A DNA stretch of 64,000 nt from Cylicocyclus nassatus (lineage: Eukaryota > Nematoda > Chromadorea > Rhabditida > Strongylidae): the NCBI GenBank assembly GCA_958299035.1, contig CATQJL010000112.1, forward strand, positions 63,843,823 to 63,907,822, written 5' to 3'. The notes under the pieces are model-generated. The model was not told the DNA's origin. It was given only the letters and a program-made list of their open reading frames with translations, and made no database searches. Position 1 is the stretch's first letter; every line of letters begins with the position of its first letter. Both the position numbers and the translations under genes were made by a program. Positions 46,233 through 59,676 of the stretch are shown one piece after another.

Positions 46233-47139
46233 CTTAGCTCTGATCTAAAGGAACAGGCTTCGCGCTGATTTCTGTGCAAGCCGACGCTCACGATTAGACA
46301 AAAACTTTCGCATATGAAACTCAGTGTCGGAACAAACTTTTCTGTAAAGATCGTTGTGAAAAGGATCAGGCAGGTCATCAAAAAGACGACATTTCTGCAA
46401 ATTCAGGGATTGTATATGTGTAGGTACTTTGGCTATGACAAGACCACGAGCTTTGAAAGGAACAAATAAAGCAAAAGCTTATAAAGTATTTTGCAAAATT
46501 TCCTATATACATCAGAGCAAGATTCATATCCATTAAAATGAGAAAGCCAATCGATTCCAGAAAGGTATTCGTTCAATGCTTTGTAGTCGACATTATGAAA
46601 ATCGGGCATTGGAAAAGGAAGGGATGCTGCTGATGGAACATCACGCACCTCAAAACTAACTATCCCATGGTCCGAAGACCCAAGCGGGGGATGAACATTC
46701 ACATGGAAAAGTTCAACAGCAGAGGAAAGAACAAGATCAGGGATGTGATTGCCATGAGTGGGCGAAGACACAAATTGTTTGAATTGATTTTCAACAAAGT
46801 AGGTTAGAAATGATGTAGACGCACTGTTCAAAGGTTTAAGATCCATCCAGTCTACTTGTAAGTCAAAGTCTCCAAGTATTATAGATTCACTGTGATCACA
46901 ACCCAAAGCAAAATGATTCATCATATGTAAAAGGCACTCATCATCTGTTTTGCTAGAGCTCGGTGGGCGGTAAATGGCCAAAAAACGCAATCGATTAGGT
47001 TTGGAAGGATGAATAACGTCCACTATAAGCACATCTGATAACATCGTATAGTTGCACTCGATACGATTAGCAACTATGTTTCCATTTACAAGACAACACA
47101 CCCCACCGCCTCTGTGTCTACATCTATCACTTCTATATA

Positions 47140-48009
47140 TTAGGGTGAACGGTAAAAAATGGGACACCTTGAGAATAATTGCAGATTTCTCAAGGAAGAA
47201 AAATGACTGAACTTTCCAATTTTGATGGATATTAGAATAAATTATTCTCTTTCAGATAGCACCTATATAAGGTCATTTAAATAATTGATAATTTTTATAC
47301 TTGCTAAAATGCAAAGTTAGTTACTTCGAGAAATTATGAAGTTTGAGCAGTATCGGCGCAGTGAAACATGTGAGACCACCCAAAGTACCGCTGCTGGAGT
47401 GAGTGGTGGGACAGTCACCAAACCCACGACGGCTTGGTGGCTTTAACTCTCAATGTCAGGAGATATACCCATTAACAGCTTCGAAAATAAAGATACGCGT
47501 TATTCAATTCTTTGCAGGTAAACGCATGATTTCTAGGTATCATCTGATAGAGCTTTTTACGCTCTATCCATCCATATGCAGCTTACTTCAGATTTTATCT
47601 ATCTTCGGAAAATATAGGGCAAAACATGATTTTTTGGTTTTTTGTTGCGCCAAAAATAGCTATATTTCAGGTTTTTTCGATTTTTTTCTAAAATTGAAAG
47701 GAAATCTCATGCATTTAACATATCGTTCGAAAGAGCATGAAGAGCTCTTTCGAATGGTATGTCATATGCTTTACGACTTTACGGTATAACAGCGCAAGAT
47801 TGAGGATTGTGCAAAAAACTCTGTTCGAGTTCTTCACGGCGCCACGTGTAGGGTAGTGGAAGAGGAGCGTTAACGCGTTGTCAGAATAATAAGCGAAGGT
47901 CGCCCATGTAAGCGACGTTTAAGTTGCTGCTTACTTGCTATTGCCAGAAACAAAAAATTCCAAAATGTAATGAAAATCAAGCTGTCCCATTTTTTACCGT
48001 TCACCCTAA
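47140..48009. mobile_element. Complete 870-bp TTAGGGTGAACGG TIR element with TA duplication
   Basis: Terminal repeats TTAGGGTGAACGGTAAAAAA with TGGGACA are identical at both ends; TA flanks at 47138-47139 and 48010-48011. Removing the element and one TA restores an uninterrupted endonuclease frame of the host LINE, which fixes both the insertion point and the target duplication. No transposase is encoded. A second copy end is at 22412 and a degraded one near 52540-52685. Confidence 0.88.
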
Positions 48010-48419
48010 TACTACGTATGGTAGTCCACCAACTACTTCAGAGTCGAGGATTCTGGCATTAAACCACGTTTCAGTCACAAAAATCAGGTCTGGCTTGCAT
48101 TCAGAAACAAACAGTTGAAAAATCTCTAATTTATTAACAAGACTTCGGGCATTGAGTAAATAAATCTTTACTGAGTCAGTAATACCGTGCGCATTCATAC
48201 GTTTCCCGAACTCCCACGAGGAAGTTGGGAAGTATGAACCAACTTGTTACGGTAAATAACGCACTCTTTCACATCCTTCCCTTTATTCCGCTCCCGAGCG
48301 AGCTTCCTCAGCTCATAGTCGCGGCTTCTTTCCTCTGCTGTCATGCTTCTCCTCACGAAAACAGAGGGAAGCCATGACTCCTTTGTTGGTAATCACATCC
48401 TCACTTATACAATAATAAT

Positions 48420-51130
48420 GTAGGCCGGGTGTTCTTCATCACTTCAACGACATCGAAGATTAGATACGACGGGTACAAGATAGACACAGTAAAAAAATTT
48501 TCTACACAAGCTGTAACGCAGCAATGCGCGTTGCTATATGCGAGTTCGCCAGATGTGACTACTTTTACATAATATGTGGAAATCCAATGCCATATCGTGG
48601 AGATTTAACAAGTTGATCCTGAAAACCGGGGAAGTCCCTACCCGCCTCTACACGAATCTGGGAGCCGATGATACTTTATAAGGGAACTGCTAAGGCACTT
48701 GTTCGAAGGAAACCTTGAGTACTGCTCAAGTTTTGCTTAAAGTGATTTGCTTGAAACTTAGTCATTAATGTCCTCACCAAAATATAAATAATGCTTAGAT
48801 TAGAAGCAGAAAAACCAAACAAAATGAGCTTGTATTCTCGATATCATCTAGCTGAAAACAAGACCGGCCGACTTCATCATCGCTTTTGCAATCAGCTACT
48901 TCTAGAACAAAAACACACTGGCCTGCAAAAGAAGCATAAAAACAAAGAAAATCATTTGAAAAAGCGCACAAAAATAATACACAGGCTCCTTGACCTATCT
49001 TATTTTGTGATATGCATTGCACACATTGGCAAAGAGCCCACCTACCAACTGCATCAGAAACCATGTAACTGCAGAATACGATTCTAGCTAGGAATGTTAA
49101 AAGTAAAAGGTCAAAGCGCCTGAAAATGACTTTTTTAGCCATCGCGTCAGTAATTTCTCTAGTTTTGAAGTAAGAGCACAAAGTATAACAAGTTATAGGA
49201 GCAGATTCAGCTAACCCACTTTCTCCTACAGCTTTAGGAGATGTTTGGCGCGTTAATGTTTCCATGAATGTTTAGCGACTACCAGGAACGTATTGCCATA
49301 CATACGCTTCCCATATTCCAGTATTCAGATAATTAATGTTCCTGTGAAAAAAAAAACAGTTGGTCAATACCGATTTGACGCTTCATAATATTTCAATGCT
49401 TTTTATTGTAAGCATTCACACGTTTACGTGCTTCTTGTAAAAGTAAAGCGGACTTTCGGTTGCTCTCACTGATCTAGTCCACTATCTTTCCTAAAATGTG
49501 TGAGAGATGAAAGAAAAAAAATACTTACTTAAGATACTCCACTATACCAAAGTAGAGATTTTGAAGGCATTGGCTGATTGAGCTCGAGCAGAAAACTATT
49601 AACACTTTCCGTTTCTTTTGTTGGGAAACTATTAATGCAAAGTCGAGCTGAGGAGGGGTATGCTGAAACACTCATTGCCTCATTGTTCACCGAGATACAA
49701 GGAGCTCATATAACTTGATATACTTGATGGAAAAAATTTGTTAAAAACTCAAAACGCAAGCTTAAATCTTGCAGCAACATAGGCGTTACTGAGCTAGATA
49801 TGCTGAGCGAATTGTTTGGTGATCCAAAACAGGAGAGTTTCCCACGAATTCCATACCAAAAGCCAGTCCAGCCCATGATTCACTTCGATTTTAGCTGATT
49901 GCCGGATTGCAATAGCCGAAAATCTGAACATGAAAGCTAACAACAAATAACTCAAATAGAAACTGAAGATCCCTTCCACGAGATCGAAACATGACTTCGA
50001 GGTTAAAATCATAACTTTTCAAACTTCGTAATTCAAGTGTCAAGGCAAGTTGCAAAACAGCGACGTGCAGTCCCATAGTGAGGGACTTGATCAAACAAAC
50101 AAATGAACCAAATTTGGACATTATGTGAACATAAGTTGAACAGTTGAAAACATAGCGAAAAATTGAATGAGCAGTACTGTGGCCGTTTTCGTCAACGAAC
50201 CCAGTGGGTTCCGGAACCCATTTGGTTAGTGCTTTTGAATGAATATCGATCCTACCTCAGGGTAGAATCGATATTTATCAAAAGCACTAACCCACTAAAC
50301 ACTAAGAAAAGCTCACCATCTTAGCAATTATCAATATTTATCATCTGTTCGGTCATAGGTATGTTTCAGCTACGAGGGAAAATAAAAAAATAAAAAAATC
50401 GCTCGAAAATTGCAACTACAGCAATCCTCATGACCTAAGACACGGTCGAAGCACGACAAGAAGTAGGCAGGTTGCACTTCTCGAAAAGCGCATTATTGTC
50501 TGCGCTTTTTTAATCTGAGGGCGAGATGCCACCAAGTTGAGGGGCGAAATCGCGGCAGATGTTTCGACAAAATTACAGCTAAATAGGTTACGACATTGCC
50601 GACAGCTCTGTCTTTTGACCCCAAAACTTGAAGTTGTCGGGATTCTTTGAACCTTTTTTTGGCTTCCATCTTATGTCCTACTCTGAACTGGGCCGTCAGG
50701 CCTGGAGAGTGCTAGATATGATTGCCTGGGGAACTTACCGGTGGTTTAGCAGTTCATAACCTGAGGTGTTCTGGGGCTCATTTTCCATAGTCTGTAGCCA
50801 CTGTTTTGATAAAGATGCGAAAGGAGAGAAATTGCGAGGACATTAACAACAGAGAGTACATTACATCTTAGATGCACAGCCCGTGCCAGCTGATCGCGAA
50901 AGAGATATTATTGCGTATCCTATAGACCTCAGATTACAAGTAATTATGTTACTGGGGTGTTTCGAAGTTTAGCGTGTTTAACAAGTTCAGTTCAATTCGC
51001 CATAACCTTTCTCAGAAATCGTTAATGCGAGCATAATAGATTGTGCTACATTCTACAAATTTTAGAGCGTTCGTTTACCTCAGTAAAGTTTGGTCAAAGC
51101 TTGTAAATTCAACTTTTACTACAACAGGAC
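48420..51130. other. No gene recognised
   Basis: AT-rich DNA. Overlapping open stretches at about 48790-49265 on both strands have no domain or splice support. One perfect hairpin lies at 50224-50292. No other transposon termini are seen. Confidence 0.45.
50224..50292. repeat. Near-perfect hairpin
   Basis: GGTTAGTGCTTTTGAATGAA then TATCGATCCTACC folds onto its reverse (GGTAGAATCGATATTTATCA then AAAGCACTAACC) with a TCA loop region. The stem is about 32 bp with few mismatches. This could be a tiny MITE or a microRNA-like hairpin; the stem is longer and more perfect than usual for a microRNA. Confidence 0.65.
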
Positions 51131-53560
51131 TAAATGAAATTCCTAAGCACTTTAGAGTTTGTGGTTTTGCAGTTAACACTGCAATACACTTTATAGAACT
51201 CAATCAATGAACAGTGAAAACGGTTCAAAAAATTCCGATGTTTCTAATCCTAAAAAGTGTACTATGTATACACTACATAATGTTCCCCAGATATTTTGCG
51301 AACCTTCAAAACTGTTGTTTTAGGAATGTAGATCTCATCATGACAATAATGTACAAAATGAGAAGAAAAATATAGAATTAGAAGCAACTCTTTAAAAATT
51401 TGTTTACCGTTCGTAATAAAAATCGCCCATGGCACAGTTGACTATTTCTTCAGAAACTTTCTGGACTGAGGTATCGTCGCCTCAACATGGTATTCGTTTT
51501 GTTCATTCTTTGGCCCATAAATTTCCTTCAACAAAGCAACCGTCAAAGCTTTACTCGTTTTGGTTAGCGTACGGGTACGCCTTTTGCTAATATTTATCCA
51601 AAAAGCTTTAGCGTACGCAGTAAATCAAAAAAGTCCAATATCTGGGACTTTAATGCCATAAAATATGAATGAGGTGATAATTTTGGCTTAGTCCTAATCC
51701 AGTCCATGCCAACCTGTCCGAGTTTTTTGAGGCGCCACGTCAGGGCTCGGCACGCGTTGGTGGGAGCATTTTTGGGAACGAAGTCCCCTATATATTCGCG
51801 AAAATGAAGTCCCTTCTGACGTAAAACTCAGTAGGGAGACCCTCGTTTGATCAAATAACAAAAGGTAACTATAAAAAAGCGAAAAAAGCGAGTTCTGAGG
51901 TATCTTATATGACAAAAAAGCAAAAAAACATTCTGAGTCGATTCAATTCTTGAGTACGGTACCATTTCAAAGTTCAGAACGTTGAAAAACAATGTGGCAA
52001 TTCATTTTTCGCCACATAGTTTAAAGGACACCGCATGTGATTGGGGCGCGATATCTATCAATGCTTTAGTTTACATTATTTTTGGCTCAGAAAAAAAAAA
52101 GGAGAAGCAGTGGTTTGATTGGCTCTCTTCGTTATATGATACATTTTAGAGCGTTCTCTTCGTCAAAATCTATGAGGTCCAAAACTTATGTGAACTCTCC
52201 AATATTTATGCTCCGAACCAAGCGGTTTGGTGTTGGCCTAGAAACCAACAAATTCGTGAACGGATATTAGGACATATAAGTTTTGGGAACTTTTTACATA
52301 ATATAATTTGGAGTAATACTGTATATACATAGCCCAAATTCGGCATCATGTGATTGTTTGTTCGCTGTAAACAAGCCATGTGTTTGTTTGGATCTTACGT
52401 TTGAAATTCGCGCGCTTGGCAAAGAACACGTTTCGTTTCACGTTCATTTTTTTCGGTGCTTCGCCCAGGACCTTATGAAAACGATATACCCGTAACCTCA
52501 AAAAAGAAGTCCAGTTTGACCCCGAACCAGTGCTGGGCCCTGCGCCACGCCAGGGTTATAGAGGAGGAACCGTAGCGCGTTACGAATGGTAGGCGAAGGC
52601 TGCGTATGTAAATGACGTCTGAGTTGCAGCCGCATATTGTTGTTCGGAAAAAAATCCGAAACCATTATTTTCCGTTTAGCCTGATAAAATTTTATTGGTA
52701 TGCCATCTCCGAATGTATCTTGAGATTATTGATGCTTTCGCCAGTTTATTGTTGGATATTTTGGTTTTTTGAACTGATGTTTGGAACCTCTCCTTTTTTT
52801 CTCAAGGTTTAGTGATGCTTCAGGACGTCCATCTCGCCCCGATTTCTTATATCAAAAACCAAAAAGTGCTGCAATTTTATTGGAGTTCCTCACATAAATA
52901 GAAGCTGAAGCGCGTTCTTCAGCATTACACTCTCGTTTCTTTGAAGTTTCTCTTTGATCAATCTTACAGCCGCGTTTCAAAACCCGCTTGTTACTAGAGA
53001 GCTCCTCCTTTTCAGCCCTTCTACCGCACATTGCTTAAACGCTTTCTGAGGCAACCAAGTTTAGAGTAACCATTATCAGCCGAAAAGCTGAAAACTAGTT
53101 TAACTATACTGATTTTGCTTGAGCAACACCCGCAAGCGCTGAGCTCAGTTCCCTAAACGTCTAATAGCGGCAGGGAGAAAAATAAACAAAGTTTAACGAA
53201 ACTCATGAAGGCAGAAGAAACTGCGTTTACAAGAATTTGAAGGCTATATTATATTGTCATAAAAAGTCAGTATCAAGTCTTTCTACTCATTTGTAGCAAT
53301 TCACAGCCCCTGTAACACGTCGACGCGAGCCTCCAAGCTTCACACAAGGTTACCCGCAGATATAATAGCTTCAGACGACCTAAGAAGTTAGCTTGATATG
53401 AGCTTAAGCTGAGCCTCAAGAACCACTGTCGACCAGCAGGATATGATTTCTAAAAGGAAGTAGCAAAATTTGAAATCATTTGCAAGAAAGAAAACAGCCG
53501 TTCAACTGTATTAATGTAAGTTTATCTGTTATAGCAATGCTTTCGCTTATGAAATAAGAG
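51130..53560. repeat. Unidentified repeat, copy B (inverted), with 1-kb insertion
   Basis: Inverted relative to 38815-40500 and colinear with it in two blocks: 51130-51737 and about 52800-53560. The interval between the blocks (about 51740-52800) is absent from copy A and ends in a degraded TTAGGGTGA-family terminus, so a DNA element probably landed here. Confidence 0.65.
52540..52688. mobile_element. Degraded TTAGGGTGA-family terminus
   Basis: GCGCCACGCCAGGG, GTAGCGCGTTACGAATG, GTAGGCGAAGGCTGCGTATG and TAAATGACGTCTGAGTTGCA match the internal end of the element at 47820-47960. It finishes near TTCCGTTTAGCCTGATA, a mutated form of TACCGTTCACCCTAATA. Confidence 0.55.
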
Positions 53561-56500
53561 GAAGTGAGCCACTCTTTTCACCATTGAAAGGCTGTGCGAG
53601 AAAAACCTTTACACCCTGCTGCGAAATTTGTTCGCGTCTCTTAGGCTTAGAGTCTGCGCTCATTTAGTGATCTGTTAGGCAAGCAAGGATAATTTTTGTG
53701 AAAAGTTGTGCAGCACATTCGGCATAGTATCCGTGATGTTATTTGTCCAGTTGGAATAACGGGCAACGACACGGGCGCTGAGAGAGGAAAAGCTCGATGT
53801 AAAAGCTTTCCGCGATACAATCCAATCATGTTAAATAAAACTGGTGTCTCGACTTCATTCAGCATTCTTGCAAGACGTAGTGATATACACGTCACTCCGA
53901 CACTTCTAAAAAACTCTCTTCTTGGCTGCTTTCAGTCTCCTGACTTGCCTGCTTTCGAAAATCCTGCTGCGAGACTGTTCTGCACCTGCCGTTGGCTATT
54001 CAATCGCGGAAGTGGTTTCAGGGCCTGCACATCGAACATCTTTTTCCGGCAACTCAGGGTTCTTCAAAATGTGTTTCAAGCTTTTTTTAAATTGTTGAGG
54101 GATGTTCCGCGCAGACTCGCAATCCTGACAGTCATAACTCCTTTCTTCTTCCTGCATTGTAGCAAACACTCTTATCCAGCATTCGACCGAATCGTTACCT
54201 TCGCTTCATGGAGGCGGTGATCAGAGCCGCTGCTGAAGCATGGAATTACAAAGTAATCAAGCAAGCTGCGGTTATTTAGAAGTGGTCAATCTTTGGATGA
54301 TTCCCCCCGTTAGGCGATTTCCGTGTCCGCTGATTTATTCTTTCTGTTTTTATGGAAATGTTGGAGGCCCAACGAGACGATTACCGTTCCCGTTATAGAA
54401 CATCCAAAATCTTCGACCTTTTACTTCTTTTATGGTGGTAACTCTACTTTTGCTTCACATTTGCCCTAAACAAACGTGTAGAAGGGCACGAACGACCTTC
54501 TTCACTTCTTCAAAGAAAACTTTGAAAGTTGCTAATGTTGGAGAGTAGCAGTTGACAGTGCTGATGAGGCTCTGGAGTCCATACATTTAAGGTGGTCAAT
54601 CTAGACGATAGAAATGCCAAGCGAATCAGCAAATAAACCAAAGATGATTGGACAAAGCCGACGCCCCATTTTTTCGTGATAGAACTCACAAGATACATGT
54701 TGAAGGTGCCACCACTCGATTATCATACGTCCTTCTTACTGCAAAATCACAACCTGTTTTGATGTACTCTGCAACGTCGACGGGGGCTCGATGTCGGCGT
54801 TTGTGAAAACTCTCACGTTGTACAGCATGAGACAGTCTACATGGCGTGTCGTCGCAGTCTTGTTGGTTTTGTACGATTTAGATGGTGTTCCTAAAACCTG
54901 ACATCGATCCTGATACCATCCGCCGACAACGCAGGTTAAATTCAATGTACAGAGTTTTTTTCTTTTCTTCTTGCCTAAAGCCAGTTTTGAGGAATTGGTT
55001 CGGTTCGCTCCTAGCTAGGCATCCGGCCAAACCAGAAACTTCGAGATTCTTCACAGTCTGGGAGATTCTGCCAGAAAATACATTCAGCTGTAAGTTGCAG
55101 TTTGACACACGGAGCCGCACCGCGCCACTCGAGGCGGCGAATCTTAGTGGAGTACATCTCCATAAACAAAGACCTCACTCTTTAACGCATTTTTTTTGTA
55201 GGTGTTTCTTTACTTTTTCGTCCTTTCCCTGAACTTTTTGAAGACGACTTTAAGTAAAAATATAGTAATTTCACATTATCTCGACCATTTTTTCAAAAGT
55301 TTCAATAAGAAAGCGTTTTGATTTATTACGTTGTAAAAAATGTTCCCAGGCACTTTTGGAGATTTTTTTCTCAAACGCATTCGGGGCTCGGTCGACTTTG
55401 GAACCAAGTTTTTTTTATATTATTCAATAGGAGAAAGCCTAGATTTCAATACGGCTTCGGATTCTTATCAATGCCAAGACGCGTTGATCTGCACATCAAG
55501 AAGAATAATCTTTCCAATCATAAAAATTTCACAATTTTTCTTCCTACGGCCGTTTTTTGTGCGACTTGAAGATCAAGACGTTAGGCTCAATTTGACAAAA
55601 TTTTTTAGATCTTTCCCAATGAGATGTAAGGGCATTCGAGATAACTCGAAAGCTGTTCAGCTGTTTTTCATGAAACGCAAGGCAATCCAAAACGTTTGAT
55701 CGCAATGATTCAGAAGTATCCTCTTTTTTAAAGCCGTTCCACTGTGGGAATACAGCCAGGAAAGAATACATAGATCACTCAGATTTGCTTGTCTCGCCAA
55801 TTAGATGATTGACTCCTTGTCCTTTTCCTGAGCAAATTTAGTTCCCTGAAAAATAGTAACCAATTTTCAAAGTTAATGTCAGTTGGCGAATAGTTGTGGA
55901 AGGCTGTCATGCTTATATACTTGTAACGTAAGCAATGAGTACTGGTAAATATCACCACTTACTACTCATACACTGAATGCGACTGGAGACTGGATACTAC
56001 CGCGGATGTTCTCTGGAATGTCATCTGCTCGGTACTTGGTAACCGTATCAGTATTCTAAAAATATAGCCTGCACTTGTTAGGATGTCGGATTAATTTTAT
56101 GAAATTTTGTATAAAAAATACTTCAACAAGTATCCAATGCTAAATTTTTTCTTCCCTTCAGCAATAATTATGACGCGCTCTTCCGGAAAGCTTTCTGGAG
56201 TTCAGAACCCTTCGTTATTTCTTTGTCCACTACTATAGAATTTTACCATAGAATTTTTGTTTAGGACATTTGAAAGGGTTTTGCTAGCCAACAGAAGGTC
56301 AAGCCTTTCGAATCAAAGTAAAATTTTCTCTTTTTCCAGCTTTTTTTTGAAGTTCGCCCAATAATTCTTTAGTTTCAAAAAGGCTCCAATTACAAAAACC
56401 AAGATTATAATCGCGCTCACACAAGAAAATCTCAAGATTTTATGACTCAAAAACTCGATTATTACTATCACTCACGTTGCGAAAAAATGAACTGTTCCAG

Positions 56501-56840
56501 CTTTAACGCATTGACGACCGAAACCTCTGACCTGCCAACATTCTTCAAATAAAATCACGCACAATTCCATTTACAGTACACCTACAGTAGCGCTGGAATG
56601 CTGGCAAAAACAGTAGAGGTTGTATATAAATCCAGCATGAAAGAGAACTTCCGGAGTTGATTTAACACATTTTAGTAGCCATCATGGTGTGTCAAGCCTT
56701 GACACACCATGTGTGTCAAGCGGTCGTCAATGTGTTACAATGCGTATTTGCAAAATTGAATAACACGGAGATTTCCTCTGCAATTTTCGCATGAATCGCA
56801 AAGAAAAGATGGCAGTTAAAAAGGGAAAAGAAGCTCCATT
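53560..56840. other. No confident gene
   Basis: Several open stretches exist (53708-54220 +, 54882-55232 +, 55318-55699 +, and a minus-strand ATG frame near 54165-53985 starting MQEEERSYDCQDCE). None has a recognised domain, and splice signals do not join them. They may be fragments of an old gene or transposon. TTTGGTCAATCT-like phrases recur, but no inverted ends are found. Confidence 0.4.
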
Positions 56841-56843
56841 AAA

Positions 56844-57390
56844 TACTCAGATAATCGCGGATGAAGGGGGGGGGTGCAGGCGGCCATGCGAATTTTGAGC
56901 AAGTCTCCGGAAAAATAGTTCGCTGATTTCTTGCGACCCGCTTGCCGAAATTTGGAGGATTGTTGACCAATTTTCAGAAGAATGCTCGGAGAACTATTGC
57001 GGTTTTCCTATAGATTAGTTGCGGCCTAGTGGCCGCATTTGTGCAAAATTATTGGGGCCGCACGGTCCTTTGTGGAGACCCTCCGCGAACAAAGATACTA
57101 CCCCAGACTCGGGCAATTAAACCATCGATGACACTTTTGCAGCATAGAGTCTCGCATTTGCTCGACGTACGCCCGAAACTGCTGAAGAGTTCGAGCGTCT
57201 GCTGAAAGTTTGGCCAGCGCTCGATGAAAGAGATTATTTGACGAGCGCCGGCACTCTGTCCCGCTAGCAGGGCATTCGACAGTAAAGGAGATACCGCCCG
57301 CTGAAAGTTTGGCCACGCCCCAAAATTCTGCTGACCGCCTGCAAGAAAATGCGAGTTTGCGGAATGCTTGCCCCCGCGATTATCTGAGTA
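56844..57390. mobile_element. Fold-back element, TACTCAGATAATCGCGG ends
   Basis: TACTCAGATAATCGCGGATG on the left pairs with CGCGATTATCTGAGTA on the right. Inner GCAGGCGGCC, CTTGC-GACCCGC and the G-run match reversed pieces at about 57320-57380. About 550 bp, GC-rich, non-coding. It includes a C/G tract near 56868. Confidence 0.65.
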
Positions 57391-59676
57391 GTACCTAAAG
57401 TATTAGGTTGGCTAGTATATTTTCGGTCGCTTTTGCGGTTTCTACAAATGCTGCATACAAATTTTTGTACAGTGTTTGGTACCCCTGGATAGTACACTTC
57501 AGTGAAAATTGGAATGTCAATACCTTCGCATAGCATTTATTTCTCTATGGAAAAAGTGAAAAGCCCCAACTTTCCCGTTATGGTGCCAAAGTGGGAAAAT
57601 TTCGTTTTTCAATCATATAAACAACAAATTGGCAAATCACAAATTTCATTGTTATAATGGGGAAATCTTGAATGTATCCAAATACCAAATCACCATCTCT
57701 ATATCCATCACAGAATGAAAACGGAGCCTAGAAGAACTACGCCTTTTTAAATTTGGCCGTATTGAAGAATAACTGTCACTTAGCGACAGTAGAAAATTGT
57801 GATATAAGTAGATGATGTGTGATAGCACAAGCTTTGAGCAACCCCATCTCAAAAAATTATGGGAGAAAACAACAAGTAATATTTCTATGAGATTTGGTTG
57901 AAAAAAACGTAGTCTTTTCTAACCATTAATGTTTACCATTTCTTGTTTTAACAAATCTGAGTGCCAAATGCAGAACTTGGTCACTTCGAAAAATAAATTG
58001 AGAGAAAAACGAAAAAGCAAACTTTGATCAAATCAGAGCTTGTGGGGTGAGGCGCCACTCGCATCGGTGACATAGCCGCTGGAAAGAAGAAGAAATTTTG
58101 CATCACTTCTTGAGCTGTTTGTTGCCTTTACAACGGTGGGATTGAAGAACTGACAAAACTTTGCGCCGATTCAACACTCAGAGAGATCTCAAGTCTAAAA
58201 ATTTTACAAACCTCCTACTTGCTCACATGATTACTCTTGGGATATCAAGCACTCATGTATCTATATGAATGTCAGCGATACCTTTCTGAATAGAAAAACG
58301 ATGACAAGGGAGTTTCAGCCGTAGCAATCATGTGCCTCTTCCACACGTCAAACCTCTATTGTAGTCCCCTGGAAACACAACCATATAAACTTTCTTGAGC
58401 GTTGGGTTCCAAGAAATCACACTTTTTTGCGTTGCAAACAAAAAACAAAAATAAAGTTATATTTTTGTTCCTTTCCTACTTTTCTTCGGATCTCTAGCAT
58501 CGGAAAAATCTCGCGCGACTGTATTCCCACCTTTGGGGTTATCAGAACACTACAACTTGATTGAGCTGAATTCGAGCGGATTTTTTTTCAAACGAATGCA
58601 AAATAATAGAGTTACTTGCTGTTTGATGCTTTATTTTACAAAAAGTTGTTTGGATGTAATGCCTGTGTTAAAGAATACTACGAATCTGCCAAAGTTTATC
58701 AAGAAATTGGGGCCGGACCTCATGGTGGTCAGCATTACTGCTTCGTAGCTCCACTCACAATTCTGTCAATCGGTAAACAAAAGTAGCCAAGCAAAAAGCA
58801 CTACCTTTTTTTGAATCCCATATCGGCAAAATCTCATTTCGTTGTTTTGATATCGAAGATTAGACGAGCCATGTCTACGGAAATTTTCAACACTTCTATC
58901 AAAACAGCTTGCATTGATTTGATTTACTTCAATCGAGGCCCATTTGTCAAATGGCTCAAAAAACCACTATAAACCATCCATACTAGACACAAAACGTTCC
59001 TGAGGAGCTGTATGAGGATCCTTGTCCGTAATCCATATCCTGATCGACTTTCGGAATTTTCCAACTTTTAGAGCTAACAAATTAGATTGCTCTAAGCATC
59101 TGGGTTTATTGAGTCTTGAACTAGATTATTGTCTCGTGCTCTAGGTCTCGATACCGTTCGGATCGTGTTGGCCTCGGGTCCCTCAGATTAGCATGTTCTT
59201 CCGCATTCTCTCTGTTTGCCTGACTCAGTAAAAATAAGTAGAAGTGTCACAGAAAGTAGTGACCTGTTGATTTTTCGCAATCAGAATTCAGAATGAGCCA
59301 TAGTAGCAATGAGATACTGTACATGGCAGCGTAGTGTTTCTTTGTAAAAAAAAAAAAACTAGCAGTCAGAACGATTACAATGCAAATTGACGTTGGCTAG
59401 CGGGGATTCACTTGACAGAAATGTGAGTGCAGATCAAAGAGAACTCTTTCTACAGAGCAATGAGCTGACTACCATAGTGGCCATGCTCACATTTATACGC
59501 ATAAAATTTTACAAGTCTGTAATATATTCTTATAGTGGCATTACATCTAGATTGTTTGATAGAAACGAGCATCAAATTGCAAAAGTCTTCAGCGTTCTTC
59601 ATTTGCCAAGAAACACTCTTTTCCGTTTTAAGCTTATTAGAGCATATAACATTGCAACACAACTTTCAAACTTGTT
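57391..59676. other. No gene recognised
   Basis: AT-rich, stops in all frames at short intervals, no long inverted repeats found. An A(12) run lies at about 59348. Confidence 0.45.

Larger units (their letters stand above)
43838..48420 (-). mobile_element. CR1/Jockey-type non-LTR retrotransposon, interrupted
   Basis: Minus-strand LINE. The end of ORF1 is visible at about 48390-48195 (LPSVFVRRSMTAEERSRDYE, LRKLARERN), its TGA overlapping the ORF2 start. ORF2 holds an apurinic endonuclease (LLNARSLVNKLEIF, LIFVTETW, RRGGG-type RHRGGGVCC, LAIYRPPSS, ILGDFDLQVDW, GSSDHGIV) and an RT. Breaks: an 870-bp element at 47140-48009 inside the endonuclease, a 1-nt frameshift near 46470, and a TAG near 46245. 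The 5' end is truncated in ORF1, where a stop lies just upstream. The 3' tail is a short AAAAT-type repeat (43838-43862) instead of plain poly(A). Confidence 0.85.

Noticed and set aside
48790..49265. Overlapping sense and antisense open stretches
   Set aside because: Neither reading shows a motif, signal peptide or splice support; probably chance.
53708..54220. 170-codon plus-strand frame and antisense frames at 53647-53895
   Set aside because: No domain on either strand and no consistent splice structure; kept only as a note in the intergenic entry.
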